Below are positions 25,290-34,373 of a stretch of 64,000 bases of DNA, one piece after another (position 1 is the first letter of the stretch; the number at the start of each line of letters is the position of its first letter). The notes beneath the pieces were generated by a model. The model did not search any database and was not told the DNA's origin. It saw nothing but the letters and a program-made list of their open reading frames with translations. The position numbers were made by a program, and so were the translations under genes. The DNA is taken from the NCBI GenBank assembly GCA_019114585.1, contig DXFE01000037.1, positions 1 to 64,000 of the forward strand, given 5' to 3'. The stretch comes from Gemmiger_A avium (lineage in GTDB: Bacteria > Bacillota > Clostridia > Oscillospirales > Ruminococcaceae).

Positions 25290-25838
25290 TTACTCCTTGT
25301 CCAGAGAACCCTTCTTGGCGATGGTCTTGCAGTAGGCAGCCACCAGCAGGGCGCCCACGATCACAGCGGTCAGGCTGTTGGCAATGGCAGCAAACACGCC
25401 CTGGGCATAGACCTTCTCAATGGGCTCGGCATAGATCAGCACGTCCAGGCTGGGGGCAACCACGATCCAGGCGATCACGTTGGCCAGCACGTTGAAGCCG
25501 GCGAACAGGGCCACCTTCTTCTTGCCGAAGTCGCCCTCGTTCAGGGCCAGCTTCTTGGCGGCCAGGCCCACGATCACGCCCACCAGAGCGGAGGCGATGA
25601 CCCAGCTCCACCAGGGGCTGCCGCCCCAGGACAGGTCGATCAGGGTGTGGCCGATCAGGCCGATCAGACCGCCGGCAACCGGGCCGTACATGGCGGCCAG
25701 CATGCCCAGGATGGCGTACTGCAGGCTGATGTTGGTGTTGGGGATACCGCTGGGGATGGCCACGAAACGGCCCAGAACAAAGAACAGGGCTGCGCCGATG
25801 CCGACCGCCACAACGGTCTTGATGGAAGAATTCTTCAT
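25290..25838 (-). CDS. ECF transporter S component, UPF0397 family
   Basis: A 182-residue protein with 5-6 membrane helices. The opening MKNSSIKTVVAVGIGAALFFVLGRF and the PNTNISLQYAIL stretch are characteristic of UPF0397. It is the substrate-binding membrane protein of the transporter. Databases often label this family a riboflavin ECF component, but no FMN riboswitch is visible upstream. Its partner gene at 25906, a SAM hydroxide adenosyltransferase, hints at a nucleoside- or SAM-related substrate. Confidence 0.87.
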   Translation of the reverse strand: MKNSSIKTVVAVGIGAALFFVLGRFVAIPSGIPNTNISLQYAILGMLAAMYGPVAGGLIGLIGHTLIDLSWGGSPWWSWVIASALVGVIVGLAAKKLALNEGDFGKKKVALFAGFNVLANVIAWIVVAPSLDVLIYAEPIEKVYAQGVFAAIANSLTAVIVGALLVAAYCKTIAKKGSLDKE

Positions 25839-25905
25839 AGCGTACAACTCCTCACACAATGAAAGATGTATATTGCCACAGAGCCAGGGCTCTGCCGGGC
25901 CGGGG

Positions 25906-26760
25906 TTATTCGTAGACGATGCGGGGCGCCTTGCGCAGGGTGATGCGCCAGGTGATGCCGGTGCCGATGTTGTAGGCCTTGGAGAAGCTGCCCTGGTTGA
26001 TGGCCACGGCCACACAGTCCAGGCTGTTGATGTACAGCAGCGGTTCGCCCACGTTCACATCCGCAAAGCTCTTGGCGTAGACCATGATGTTCTTGTACAG
26101 GGTGCGGGTGTCGTTGGTGATGGTCACCTCTACCCGGCCGCCGTGCTGGATGCCCAGCTGGGCGAACAGTTCCCGGGAGATGTTGGTCCACAGAGAGCCG
26201 AACCGCACGTCCAGCACGTCGATGGTGCCGGTGACGGTTTCCTCTTCCCTGCGGGCCTCAATGACCGGCAGCTCGATGACGCTGTCCACCGGCACGGCGG
26301 GGCCCACCTGCTCAAAGGTGATGATACCGGAGGCCAGGCGCGCACCGGTATAGGCGTAGATGTCCCGCCCGTGGAAGGTGTAGCTCTCGCCGGAATTGGG
26401 CAGCCGGTTGATGCTCTCATCGATTACCCGGGCTTCCACAATGCCGCACATCCGCTTGATGTGGGTCAGGGTGCCGTTGTCCGGGGTGATGATGTACTGC
26501 CCCTCGGCGGTCTTGACGCCGATGCTGCGCCGGGTGGAGCCCACGCCGGGGTCCACCACGCTGACAAAGACGCTGCCCTTGGGCCAGTAGCTTACGGTCT
26601 GGATCAGCCGGTAGCTGGCTTCCCAGATGTCATATTGCGGAATGTCGTGGGTCAGGTCAAAGACGCGCAGCTCCGGGCAGACGCCCTGGGCCACACCGTA
26701 CATGGCGCTGACCGCGCCGTCCGCATAGCCGAAATCGGACTGAAGAATCAGGGGATTCAT
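25906..26760 (-). CDS. SAM hydroxide adenosyltransferase (DUF62 family)
   Basis: A 284-residue enzyme. Family members split S-adenosylmethionine with water into adenosine and methionine. Seen here: the opening LILQSDFGYADGAVSAMYG, VVDPGVGS, PDNGTLT and TFHGRDIYA, in the family's usual order, with a C-terminal beta domain from about 165. The FHGRD segment supplies Arg/His of the hydroxide-activating triad, which separates this group from the fluorinase and chlorinase. It is the first gene of the ECF operon. Confidence 0.9.
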   Translation of the reverse strand: MNPLILQSDFGYADGAVSAMYGVAQGVCPELRVFDLTHDIPQYDIWEASYRLIQTVSYWPKGSVFVSVVDPGVGSTRRSIGVKTAEGQYIITPDNGTLTHIKRMCGIVEARVIDESINRLPNSGESYTFHGRDIYAYTGARLASGIITFEQVGPAVPVDSVIELPVIEARREEETVTGTIDVLDVRFGSLWTNISRELFAQLGIQHGGRVEVTITNDTRTLYKNIMVYAKSFADVNVGEPLLYINSLDCVAVAINQGSFSKAYNIGTGITWRITLRKAPRIVYE

Positions 26761-26827
26761 GATTTGCCTCCCAGTTACGGCGGGCAGCGGAAACCATCCG
26801 CCGCGTTTCGCCGCAAAATTACACTTT

Positions 26828-26857
26828 AGTATACGCTTTTACCGAATGGATTGTCAA
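26828..26857 (-). promoter_or_regulatory. Promoter of the SAM hydrolase-ECF operon
   Basis: Minus strand: TTGACA (26852-26857), 18 bases, TATACT (26828-26833). The roughly 60-base leader shows no riboswitch fold that I recognise. Confidence 0.75.
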
Positions 26858-26898
26858 GACGCCGCGGCGGGTGTTATGCCCCGATTTTCCCCTACGCC

Positions 26899-26927
26899 TT
26901 GCATGACGGGGCGCAAACACGTATAAT
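26899..26927 (+). promoter_or_regulatory. Promoter of the MATE gene
   Basis: TTGCAT (26899-26904), 17 bases, TATAAT (26922-26927). Confidence 0.75.
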
Positions 26928-26972
26928 AGGTAAAGTTGTCTTATTTTGCGGTGTTAGGGGGAGGTTTCTGCA

Positions 26973-28352
26973 ATGGCAAGAACCGTGGAGCCCATGACCA
27001 GCGGTACCATCTGGAAACGGATGGTCTTTTTTGCGTTTCCGCTGTTTCTGGGCAATCTTTTTCAGCAGCTGTACAATACGGTGGACTCGCTGATCGTGGG
27101 CAATTTTCTGGGCAGCAGCGCCCTGGCCGCGGTAAGTTCCTCCGGCAGCCTGATCTTTATGCTGATCGGCTTTCTGAGCGGCATCGCCGGCGGCGCGGGC
27201 GTGGTGATTGCCCGGCTGTACGGCGCCGGGGACTCCGCCGCTGTGCAACGTGCCGTGCACACCACCACAGCGTTCGGCCTGGTGGCCGGTGTGATCATGA
27301 CGATACTTGGCGTGACCTTCTCGCCCCAGATCCTGATCTGGATGGGCACACCGGAAAGCGTGCTGCCCCAGTCGGTCAGTTACCTGAGCATCTATTTTTC
27401 CGGCTCGCTGTTTTTTGTGATGTACAACATTCTGGTGGGCATCCTGCAGGCGGTGGGCGACAGCCGCCATCCTTTGTACTACCTGATTGTTTCCTCGGTG
27501 GTCAATCTGGTGCTGGACGTGGTGTTCATCGAATTCGTGCACACCAACGTGGGCGGCGCGGCCCTGGCCACCGTGATCTCCCAGGCGATCAGCGCGCTGC
27601 TGTGCCTGTGGCACCTGATGCGCAGCCGGGAGGCCTACCGGCTGGATCTGCGCAGGCTCTGCTTTGACCGCTACTATTTAAAAGAGATCATCCGGATCGG
27701 CCTGCCCTCCGGTGTGCAGAACTCCATCATTGCCTTTGCCAACGTGCTGGTGCAGTCCAACGTGAACTCGTTCGGTGAGATGGCGATGGCCGGTTACGGC
27801 GCCTACGCCAAGGTGGAGGGCTTCGGCTTCTTGCCCATCAACAGCTTTACCATGGCGCTGACCACCTTTGTGGGCCAGAACCTGGGCGGCAAGGAATACG
27901 AACGCACCCACAAGGGGGTACGCTTCGGGGTATTGGCGGCGGTGTCGCTGGCCGAGGTGATTGGCGTTCTGATCTTTATCTTTGCCCCGCAGCTGATCGC
28001 CGCCTTTGACTCCACGCCGGAGGTGGTGCGCTTCGGCACCGACAAGGCCCGCACCTCGGCGCTGTTCTACTGTCTGCTGTCGTATTCCCATTCCATCGCG
28101 GCGGTGCTGCGCGGCGCGGGCAAATCCATGATTCCCATGCTGGTGATGATGGTGTGCTGGTGCCTGATCCGGGTGACCTTCCTGATGATCACCGTGCCGC
28201 TGACCCACAGCATCCAGATGGTGTACTGGGTCTATCCCCTCACCTGGGGGCTGAGTTCGCTGGCGTTCTACTGGTACTACACCCACGGCAACTGGCTGGA
28301 CTTCCAGATAGCCCAGCAGCGCTATCCTATGCGCGACGGAGAAAACGAGTAA
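26973..28352 (+). CDS. MATE-family efflux transporter
   Basis: A 459-residue protein with 12 predicted membrane helices. Family landmarks are the N-terminal FPLFLGNLFQQLYNTVDSLIVG and the second-half RIGLPSGVQNSIIAFANVLVQS. It is probably a Na+ or H+ driven exporter of cationic compounds; the substrate is unknown. The start follows GGGGAGG. It is monocistronic, with its own promoter and terminator. Confidence 0.93.
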   Translation: MARTVEPMTSGTIWKRMVFFAFPLFLGNLFQQLYNTVDSLIVGNFLGSSALAAVSSSGSLIFMLIGFLSGIAGGAGVVIARLYGAGDSAAVQRAVHTTTAFGLVAGVIMTILGVTFSPQILIWMGTPESVLPQSVSYLSIYFSGSLFFVMYNILVGILQAVGDSRHPLYYLIVSSVVNLVLDVVFIEFVHTNVGGAALATVISQAISALLCLWHLMRSREAYRLDLRRLCFDRYYLKEIIRIGLPSGVQNSIIAFANVLVQSNVNSFGEMAMAGYGAYAKVEGFGFLPINSFTMALTTFVGQNLGGKEYERTHKGVRFGVLAAVSLAEVIGVLIFIFAPQLIAAFDSTPEVVRFGTDKARTSALFYCLLSYSHSIAAVLRGAGKSMIPMLVMMVCWCLIRVTFLMITVPLTHSIQMVYWVYPLTWGLSSLAFYWYYTHGNWLDFQIAQQRYPMRDGENE

Positions 28353-28368
28353 TATTTTTCCAAGAATT

Positions 28369-28419
28369 TGTGACCGCTCTGCAGTTTTGTGACTGCCGGG
28401 CGGTCACATTTTTTGTTTT
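28369..28419 (+). terminator. Terminator of the MATE gene
   Basis: Outer stem TGTGACCGC/GCGGTCACA (28369-28377 with 28400-28408), inner GCAGT/ACTGC, followed by a T-rich run. Confidence 0.85.
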
Positions 28420-28444
28420 ATCCGACATTTTTAGTACAGACCTC

Positions 28445-28472
28445 TTGACTTTGCACAAAAACGAGCTATACT
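28445..28472 (+). promoter_or_regulatory. Promoter of the perR-hydrogenase-rubrerythrin operon
   Basis: TTGACT (28445-28450), a 16-base spacer and TATACT (28467-28472), directly followed by a PerR-like box. Confidence 0.7.
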
Positions 28473-28476
28473 ATCA

Positions 28477-28491
28477 TTAGAATCATTCTAA
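28477..28491. promoter_or_regulatory. PerR/Fur-like box
   Basis: TTAGAATCATTCTAA is a perfect 7-1-7 palindrome, one change per arm from the known PerR consensus TTATAATNATTATAA. It covers the predicted transcription start, implying autoregulation. Confidence 0.75.
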
Positions 28492-28501
28492 ATTGGTGTT
28501 G

Positions 28502-28885
28502 ATGTTTGTGACTGAATACGGAAAGAAAATTCTGGAGATTGTGGAAAATTCCCGCAGCCACATGACCGCCGAGCAGATTTTTGAACAGCTGCGGCAAAGC
28601 TGCCCCCAGGTGGTGCTGGCCACGGTGTACAACAACCTGAACCGCCTGTGGAAAGAGGGCCGTATCCGCAAGGTATCGGTGGAGGGCTCCCCCGACCGGT
28701 ACGACCGGATTTTGCGCCACGACCACCTGGTGTGCAAGCGCTGCGGCCGGCTGGTGGATGTTGACCTGGGCGATCTGACCGCCCAGCTGGAGCGGCAGGT
28801 GGGATTTTCCATCCTGGCCTACGATCTGAAACTGCTGTACCTGTGTGAGGAGTGCAGAAAAGACCAACAAGAGAAAGGAACGTGA
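28502..28885 (+). CDS. Fur-family regulator, probably PerR type
   Basis: A 127-residue metalloregulator. The winged helix includes [10 protein letters not shown]. The metal-site segment [16 protein letters not shown] holds the first structural-zinc CxxC (CKRC) and His/Asp ligands, and CEEC near the end is the second. The perR assignment rests on the box upstream and on rubrerythrin downstream, not on a decisive residue. The ATG at 28502 is chosen, although TTG and GTG starts a few codons away are possible and the ribosome site is weak. Its TGA overlaps the GTG start of the hydrogenase gene. Confidence 0.85.
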   Translation: MFVTEYGKKILEIVENSRSHMTAEQIFEQLRQSCPQVVLATVYNNLNRLWKEGRIRKVSVEGSPDRYDRILRHDHLVCKRCGRLVDVDLGDLTAQLERQVGFSILAYDLKLLYLCEECRKDQQEKGT

Positions 28886-30987
28886 ACAAACTGGAACATC
28901 TGCCCTTATCCGTCCGCGTGCCCATTGAGGCGGACAATCCCAGCATCCTGCGCTGGGAGGAAAAATGCATCCGGTGCGGCATGTGCAAAGAAGCCTGCAC
29001 CAACCTGATGGGCGTACACGGAAGCTACACACTGGAGGAAACCGGCGGCAAGGCGATCTGCATCTATTGCGGGCAGTGCGCCAACGTCTGCCCGGTAGAC
29101 AGCATCACCGAACGGGACGAGGTCCCCGCCGTGCGGCAGGCGGTGGCTGACCCGGAACGTGTGGTGGTGGTAAGCACCTCCCCGGCGGTGCGTGCCGCCT
29201 TGGGCGAGGAATTCGGCATGGAGCCCGGCGCTTTTGTGGAGGGCAAAATGGTGGCGCTGCTGCGGGCGCTGGGCGTGGACTACGTGCTGGACACCAACTT
29301 TGCCGCTGACCTGACCATTGTGGAAGAAGCCAGCGAGCTGATCCGGCGCATTACCCAGGGCGACCGGCCGCTGCCGCAGTTTACCAGCTGCTGCCCCGGC
29401 TGGGTGCATTTTGCGGAGATCTACGCGCCGGAACTGCTGGAGCACCTGTCCACCGCCAAAAGCCCGATCGGGATGCAGGGCCCCACCGTAAAGACCTATT
29501 TTGCCAAGAAGATGGGGCTGGATCCCCGGAAGATCGTGCATGTGGCCCTGACCCCCTGTACTGCCAAAAAGTTTGAGATCCGCCGGGAGGAGATGCACGC
29601 GGCCGCCGATTACCACGGCGTGCCCGGCATGCGGGATACCGACCAGGTGATCACCACCCGGGAACTGGCCCGCTGGGCCCGGGATGCGGGGGTGGACTGG
29701 AACGCGCTGGAGGATTCGGCCTACGATTCCCTGATGGGCAAGGCCTCGGGCGCGGGTGTGATCTTTGGCAACACCGGCGGCGTGATGGAAGCCGCCCTGC
29801 GCACCGCCTACGAATACCTGACCGGCGAGAAAGCGCCCCAGGCTTTGCTGGAACTGGCGCCGGTGCGCGGGTACGAGGGCGTACGGGAGGCGCAGGTGAC
29901 CATCGGCGAGCACACCCTGCGGGTGGCGGTGGTATACGGCACCGCCAACGCCCGGAACTTCCTGGCCCGCATGAAAGAAAGCGGCAAGCAGTACCATTTT
30001 GTGGAGGTCATGGCCTGCCCGGGCGGCTGCATCGGCGGCGGCGGGCAGCCCAAGGACCTGATGAAGAACGCGGACGAGACCCGCAAGAGCCGGATTGCCG
30101 CCCTGTACCGGCGGGACGAGGCCATGACCCTGCGCACCAGCCACGAAAACCCGGAAATCCAGGAGGTTTACGCGGCGTTCTATGGCCGCCCGCTCAGCGA
30201 GATGGCGGAAAAGATGCTGCACACCCATTATCAGGACTGCAGCAGCCTGATTCAGAAACGGCCGGACGCGGCCCTGCGCCCGGAAACCACCAACCCCACC
30301 ATGAAAGGAGAAACCACCATGAGCAAATGGAAATGCAAGATCTGCGGCTACATCTACGAGGGCGAGAGCCTGCCCGAAAACTTCACCTGCCCGGTCTGCC
30401 GCCAGCCGGCCTCCGCCTTTGAGAAGATCGAGGAGGCCCCGGCCAAGGGCGCCAGCAAGTACGCCGGCACCCAGACCGAGAAGAACCTGGAGGCCGCCTT
30501 TGCCGGCGAGTCCCAGGCGCGCAACAAGTACAGCTTCTTTGCCTCTGTGGCCCAGAGCGAGGGGTATGAGCAGATCGCGGAGCTGTTCCTGAAAACGGCC
30601 GAGAACGAGAAGTCCCACGCAAAGATGTGGTTTGAGGAACTGCACGGTGTAGGCAGCACCGCCGAGAACCTGCTGCATGCCGCCGAGGGCGAAAACTACG
30701 AGTGGACCGACATGTACGACGGCTTTGCCAAGACCGCCGAGGAAGAAGGTTTCCCCGAACTGGCCGCCAAGTTCCGCCTGGTAGCGGCTATCGAGAAGCG
30801 CCACGAGGAGCGCTACCGCGCCCTGCTGCACAATGTGGAGACTGCCCAGGTGTTTGCCAAGAGCGAGGTCAAGGTCTGGGAGTGTCGCAACTGCGGCCAT
30901 ATCGTAGTGGGTACCGCCGCACCGGAGGTCTGCCCCACCTGCCTGTATTCCCAGAGTTTCTTTGAGATCCACACCGACAACTATTGA
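28882..30987 (+). CDS. [FeFe] hydrogenase - rubrerythrin fusion protein
   Basis: One uninterrupted 701-codon frame. Residues 27-72 are a 2[4Fe-4S] ferredoxin module ([23 protein letters not shown]). Residues about 90-440 form the H-cluster domain with L1 TSCCPGW (158-164), L2 TPCTAKKFE (214-222, first residue Thr instead of the usual Met) and L3 [14 protein letters not shown] (367-380). Residues 480-701 are a complete rubrerythrin: N-terminal rubredoxin site (CKICG, CPVC), ferritin-like diiron helices ([16 protein letters not shown]) and C-terminal rubredoxin site (CRNCG, CPTC). It would join H2 metabolism to peroxide reduction in one chain. GTG at 28882 follows GAAAGGA and overlaps the PerR-like gene. 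An internal start at 30319 may also release free rubrerythrin. Confidence 0.85.
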   Translation: MNKLEHLPLSVRVPIEADNPSILRWEEKCIRCGMCKEACTNLMGVHGSYTLEETGGKAICIYCGQCANVCPVDSITERDEVPAVRQAVADPERVVVVSTSPAVRAALGEEFGMEPGAFVEGKMVALLRALGVDYVLDTNFAADLTIVEEASELIRRITQGDRPLPQFTSCCPGWVHFAEIYAPELLEHLSTAKSPIGMQGPTVKTYFAKKMGLDPRKIVHVALTPCTAKKFEIRREEMHAAADYHGVPGMRDTDQVITTRELARWARDAGVDWNALEDSAYDSLMGKASGAGVIFGNTGGVMEAALRTAYEYLTGEKAPQALLELAPVRGYEGVREAQVTIGEHTLRVAVVYGTANARNFLARMKESGKQYHFVEVMACPGGCIGGGGQPKDLMKNADETRKSRIAALYRRDEAMTLRTSHENPEIQEVYAAFYGRPLSEMAEKMLHTHYQDCSSLIQKRPDAALRPETTNPTMKGETTMSKWKCKICGYIYEGESLPENFTCPVCRQPASAFEKIEEAPAKGASKYAGTQTEKNLEAAFAGESQARNKYSFFASVAQSEGYEQIAELFLKTAENEKSHAKMWFEELHGVGSTAENLLHAAEGENYEWTDMYDGFAKTAEEEGFPELAAKFRLVAAIEKRHEERYRALLHNVETAQVFAKSEVKVWECRNCGHIVVGTAAPEVCPTCLYSQSFFEIHTDNY
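30319..30987 (+). CDS. Possible internal start: separate rubrerythrin
   Basis: AAAGGAG (30304-30310) lies eight bases before an in-frame ATG at 30319, the exact beginning of a normal rubrerythrin (222 residues, rubredoxin-ferritin-rubredoxin order). The site is better than that of the hydrogenase GTG, so a free rubrerythrin is likely made in addition to the fusion. Confidence 0.6.
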   Translation: MSKWKCKICGYIYEGESLPENFTCPVCRQPASAFEKIEEAPAKGASKYAGTQTEKNLEAAFAGESQARNKYSFFASVAQSEGYEQIAELFLKTAENEKSHAKMWFEELHGVGSTAENLLHAAEGENYEWTDMYDGFAKTAEEEGFPELAAKFRLVAAIEKRHEERYRALLHNVETAQVFAKSEVKVWECRNCGHIVVGTAAPEVCPTCLYSQSFFEIHTDNY

Positions 30988-31001
30988 TTCGGTAAACGCA
31001 T

Positions 31002-31050
31002 AAACGAGCCGCCGCGGGTTCAGCCTGCGGCGGCTCGTTTGTTTATTTTA
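31002..31050. terminator. Bidirectional terminator
   Basis: Perfect 14-bp stem AAACGAGCCGCCGC (31002-31015) with its complement (31027-31040) and a T-rich run after it on the plus strand. It lies between convergent operons. Confidence 0.85.
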
Positions 31051-32026
31051 CCTGGTCTGTACCGCGCAGGCGGCAGCGCAGCACCTCGCACAGAACGGTC
31101 TGAAACACAGCCAGCCCTGTCTGGGCCAGCAGGCCGGTTTTTACCGGCAGGTCCCGCCCCAGGCAGGGGGCGGCCAGCCAGGCGGTGCCCTGTTCCCGCA
31201 GCTGCTGTGCCAGCCGGCCCCACCAGGCAAAATCGCTCCACCGGGAGGGGGTAAGCCAAGCGGGCCAGAGGGCCAGCAGCACGGGCAGGGCCAGCGCCGC
31301 CGCCAGCAGCAGGGCAAAACCGACGGCATCCCGCCGCCAGAGTGCCTGCCGCCTGACCGCCCGCCACAGCGCCGCGGCCAGCACCCCCGCCGCAAAGAGC
31401 AGCGGCAGCCAGGCCAGCAGCCGGGCCAGAAAAGCCGCCGCGGCAGGCCAAAGGGTCCAGTCCGGTGCGGGCAGGCCCGCCTGCTGGCGCTGTTCCTCCG
31501 CCCAGGCGGCGGGGTCCTGCCAGGTTTCCCCGACGGTGGGCAGTTCCACGGCGGTATACGAGGCTGTGGGGTCCGGCAGCAAGGCCAGACAGTCCTCACC
31601 CGGGAACACGCCCCGCACGGTATAGACAGTTTTGCCCCGGGAAAGGGTCAGCCCCACCGCGTCCTCACTGCCGAACAGCGCCCAGGCCAGCGCCGCGGAC
31701 ACGGCACAGCCGGTTTCATCCAGTGGGGCGGGCAGCGCGCCGGTCTGACAGACGGGGTCCCACACCAGGGCCGGGTCTCCCTGGTAGGTGATCAGGGTTG
31801 CCTGCGCCTGCCGCCAGCCCGCTGTGAGAATATCCTCCGTCTGGCCCCACAGGGTCAGCCCGGGCTGTTTTTTTCGGGCTTCGGCCGCTGTTTCATCCGC
31901 CAGCGCCTGCTGCCAGCGCAGGCTGATGCTTGTGCTCTGCCGGGCCAGGGCATCGGCGTTTTTCATGCCCGTGATGGTGAGCAGCAACAGCGCCAAAGCC
32001 AGCAGCGCGGTTATCAGCCGTCTCAT
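31043..32026 (-). CDS. MacB-like membrane protein (ABC-type permease without recognisable ATPase)
   Basis: A 327-residue protein: one N-terminal helix, an extracytoplasmic domain (about 25-190) with the MacB-periplasmic-core pattern (CAVSAALAWALFGSEDAVG, YTVRGVF), and then three helices in the C-terminal 130 residues. That is the FtsX/MacB permease plan in reduced form. Its start overlaps the end of the adaptor gene by four bases (ATGA). An adaptor plus MacB-like pair usually exports peptides or drugs with an ATPase, but none is encoded here. Confidence 0.7.
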   Translation of the reverse strand: MRRLITALLALALLLLTITGMKNADALARQSTSISLRWQQALADETAAEARKKQPGLTLWGQTEDILTAGWRQAQATLITYQGDPALVWDPVCQTGALPAPLDETGCAVSAALAWALFGSEDAVGLTLSRGKTVYTVRGVFPGEDCLALLPDPTASYTAVELPTVGETWQDPAAWAEEQRQQAGLPAPDWTLWPAAAAFLARLLAWLPLLFAAGVLAAALWRAVRRQALWRRDAVGFALLLAAALALPVLLALWPAWLTPSRWSDFAWWGRLAQQLREQGTAWLAAPCLGRDLPVKTGLLAQTGLAVFQTVLCEVLRCRLRGTDQVK

Positions 32027-33507
32027 TCTTCCACCCTCACCGATGTGCCGGGGCTGACCGGACGGGTGGAATCGGTGATCGCCCCACCGCTGATTGTGCC
32101 CTCCACGGCGGCGTACTGGCTGCTGCTGTCCACCTCCAGCACCGTTACCGGCACCCGGCGGGCGGTATAGGCTATGCCAAAGGCCGTCTGGCTTTCCTCC
32201 ACCGTGAGCACATAGCTGCCCTGGGTGTCCTGCCGGATGGCCGAGACCGGCAAGACCGTGCTGTAGGCCGTGCGGGAAAACACCAGCCGGGCCTGGGCCG
32301 TACCGGCGGTGAAGCCCGCAGCGGTTTCGGGCAGGACGGCAGTCACCGAGGCCGTGCCGGCCGTTTCATCGGCAGCGCTCACCGTGCGCACCGTCGCTTC
32401 GGTCTGGCGGCTGCCCTGGGTCAGGGTGACCGTCTGCCCGGCTGTGAGCTGTTCCGCCTGGGCGGCCGGCAGGGTGAACCGGGCCAGCAGTTCGCTGTCC
32501 GCTTTAGCCAGGCGCAGCACATCCCCCTCCGGGCAGGGCTGGCCCTCGGTCAGATCGCACCGCAGCAGCTGGGTGTCCCGGGGGGCGGTGACCAGACCGT
32601 CCTCGTCGAGCAGGCTGCGCAGCAGGGCGATCTGTTCCCCGGTATCCGCCATCTCCAACTGAAGCGTCTGCGCCTGGGCCGCGTTGCTCTGGGCGGTAAG
32701 GGCGGCGCTGGCCTGGGCCTGAGAATAGGCGGTATTGGCCTGCGCCAGCGCGCTCTCGGCGTTTTCCACGCTGCGCCGGGCCGAGAGCAGAGAATCCTCC
32801 CGGCTGGTTTCCGCGTCCTGTACCGCCTGGCGGGCGGCAGCCAGCGTGGCCTGCGCCTCGTCCACCGCCTGCCGGGCGGCGGCCAACTGTTCCTCGGTAG
32901 GCGGCGGGTCGGTCTGGGCCTGCAATTCCTGCAGGGCTTTTTCCGCTTCATCCAGGGCGGACCGGGCGGCCGTACAAGTGGCATTGGCCTCGTCCACCGC
33001 CGCGCGGGTGCGGGTATCGGTGCGGGTGTAGTCCTCGTTGGCCCGGTCCAGGCTCTGCTGAGCCGCGGCCACCGAGCTGCCGTCCGGATCGGTGGAAGCA
33101 TTCAGCTGATCCAGCTGGGCCTGCTGCTGGGCAAGGGCAGCCTTTGCTTCGTCCAGCGCGTCCTGCAGTTCTTCTTTATCCAGCTGCAGAATGGCTTCTC
33201 CCCCGGTCAGGGACTGCCCGGCAGCGGCATACAGGGCCTGCACCGTGATCCCGGCGGGCAGGGCAAGGCTCTCCCCCTCCCCGGCTGTCACGGTGGCGGT
33301 GGTCTCGGCCTGCTGCACAATGGCGCCCTGGGTGGGGGTGGTCAGGGTCACGACCGGCATCGCGGCCCCGCTGACCCCGCGGGCCACCAGCGTAAGCACC
33401 AGCATAGCGGCGAAAAAGCGCACCGCGTACCGGCCGGCCCGCTGGTTCTGCCAGTTATTCGCCAGCCACCGGCCCAGCTGCGGCATCCAGGTTTTTACAC
33501 GTTCCAT
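32023..33507 (-). CDS. HlyD/RND-type membrane-fusion (adaptor) protein
   Basis: A 494-residue protein with one N-terminal membrane helix (about 32-48). A biotinyl-lipoyl-like half lies near 60-110, a long Ala/Gln/Glu-rich coiled coil at about 110-285, and beta-barrel domains from 300 on, with the C-terminal VLPVSAIRQD segment typical of adaptors. ATG at 33507 is preferred, behind TGAGGAAA; a GTG at 33522 overlaps the preceding gene. It joins the transport genes to the MacB-like protein. Confidence 0.85.
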   Translation of the reverse strand: MERVKTWMPQLGRWLANNWQNQRAGRYAVRFFAAMLVLTLVARGVSGAAMPVVTLTTPTQGAIVQQAETTATVTAGEGESLALPAGITVQALYAAAGQSLTGGEAILQLDKEELQDALDEAKAALAQQQAQLDQLNASTDPDGSSVAAAQQSLDRANEDYTRTDTRTRAAVDEANATCTAARSALDEAEKALQELQAQTDPPPTEEQLAAARQAVDEAQATLAAARQAVQDAETSREDSLLSARRSVENAESALAQANTAYSQAQASAALTAQSNAAQAQTLQLEMADTGEQIALLRSLLDEDGLVTAPRDTQLLRCDLTEGQPCPEGDVLRLAKADSELLARFTLPAAQAEQLTAGQTVTLTQGSRQTEATVRTVSAADETAGTASVTAVLPETAAGFTAGTAQARLVFSRTAYSTVLPVSAIRQDTQGSYVLTVEESQTAFGIAYTARRVPVTVLEVDSSSQYAAVEGTISGGAITDSTRPVSPGTSVRVEE

Positions 33508-33518
33508 GGAGCGTTTCC

Positions 33519-34373
33519 TCACATTCCCTCGTTGATCGAAGCGGCAAGGCCGATACCCTGTTCCAGGTATTTGCGGCCGGTCAAGAACAGCAGCAGCGGC
33601 GGGGCCAGCATCATCAGGCTGGCCACCATCGCCAGGCCCAGGTCCCCGGCCGTGATGTTGGACAGATACAGGCTCAGCGGCCAGTTGGCCTTGTCTTTCA
33701 GAAACAGCATCGGCTGCTCGATGGCGTTCCAGGCTTCGATAAAGCCCAGGGTGGCCGCGCTCAAAACCGCGGGCAGACCCAGCGGCAGCCCCACCGACAC
33801 AAAGCAGCGCAGCGGCCCCGCGCCATCCAGCGCGGCCGCTTCCAGCAGGCTCTGCGGCACCGCGTCAAACCCTTTTTTGATAATGAACACCGGAAAGGCC
33901 GAGAACACCCCCGGCAGAATCACCGCCCAGGGGGTATCCATCAGGCCCAGACGGTCCAGCACCAGGTAGTTGGGCACCATGGTAATCTGAAAAGGCAGCA
34001 CCATCAGCACCAGGTATGCTCCGTACAACACCCGCCGCCCGGGAAACTCCAGTTTGCTGAACGCCCAGGCCGCCGGGGCCGCCACAACCAGCTGCCCGGC
34101 CACCTGGGGAAACGCCAGCTTGCAGGCGTTCCAGAACATGGCAAAAAAGGTGGGTGTGTCCAGCAGCAGCTGTACCAGCGGCTGCAGCGTGGGCCAGCTG
34201 GGCAGCAGGCACCATACAGCGGGTTCGCGGCTTTCACTTTGCAGGGCCGGGCCGATGGTGGCCAGCAGTTCATCCTCAGGGGTAAGGGCCCCCATCCCCA
34301 TAAACCAGAGCACCCACCAGGTGAACAGAGCCAGCAGGGTGAGCGCCAGCAGGCAGACAATTCGTTTCAGCAT
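33519..34373 (-). CDS. Carbohydrate-type ABC transporter permease (MalG-like)
   Basis: A 284-residue inner-membrane permease with six predicted helices. The ATPase-coupling EAA loop reads LLEAAALDGAGPLRCF near residue 185, matching the consensus EAA---G---------I-LP. The start at 34373 follows AAAGGA and overlaps the stop of the partner permease. It depends on an ATPase encoded elsewhere, as is common for MsmX-served systems in Firmicutes. Confidence 0.9.
   Translation of the reverse strand: MLKRIVCLLALTLLALFTWWVLWFMGMGALTPEDELLATIGPALQSESREPAVWCLLPSWPTLQPLVQLLLDTPTFFAMFWNACKLAFPQVAGQLVVAAPAAWAFSKLEFPGRRVLYGAYLVLMVLPFQITMVPNYLVLDRLGLMDTPWAVILPGVFSAFPVFIIKKGFDAVPQSLLEAAALDGAGPLRCFVSVGLPLGLPAVLSAATLGFIEAWNAIEQPMLFLKDKANWPLSLYLSNITAGDLGLAMVASLMMLAPPLLLFLTGRKYLEQGIGLAASINEGM

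Noticed and set aside
26761..26830. FMN riboswitch before the ECF operon
   Set aside because: The leader is too short and has no recognisable FMN-aptamer sequence.
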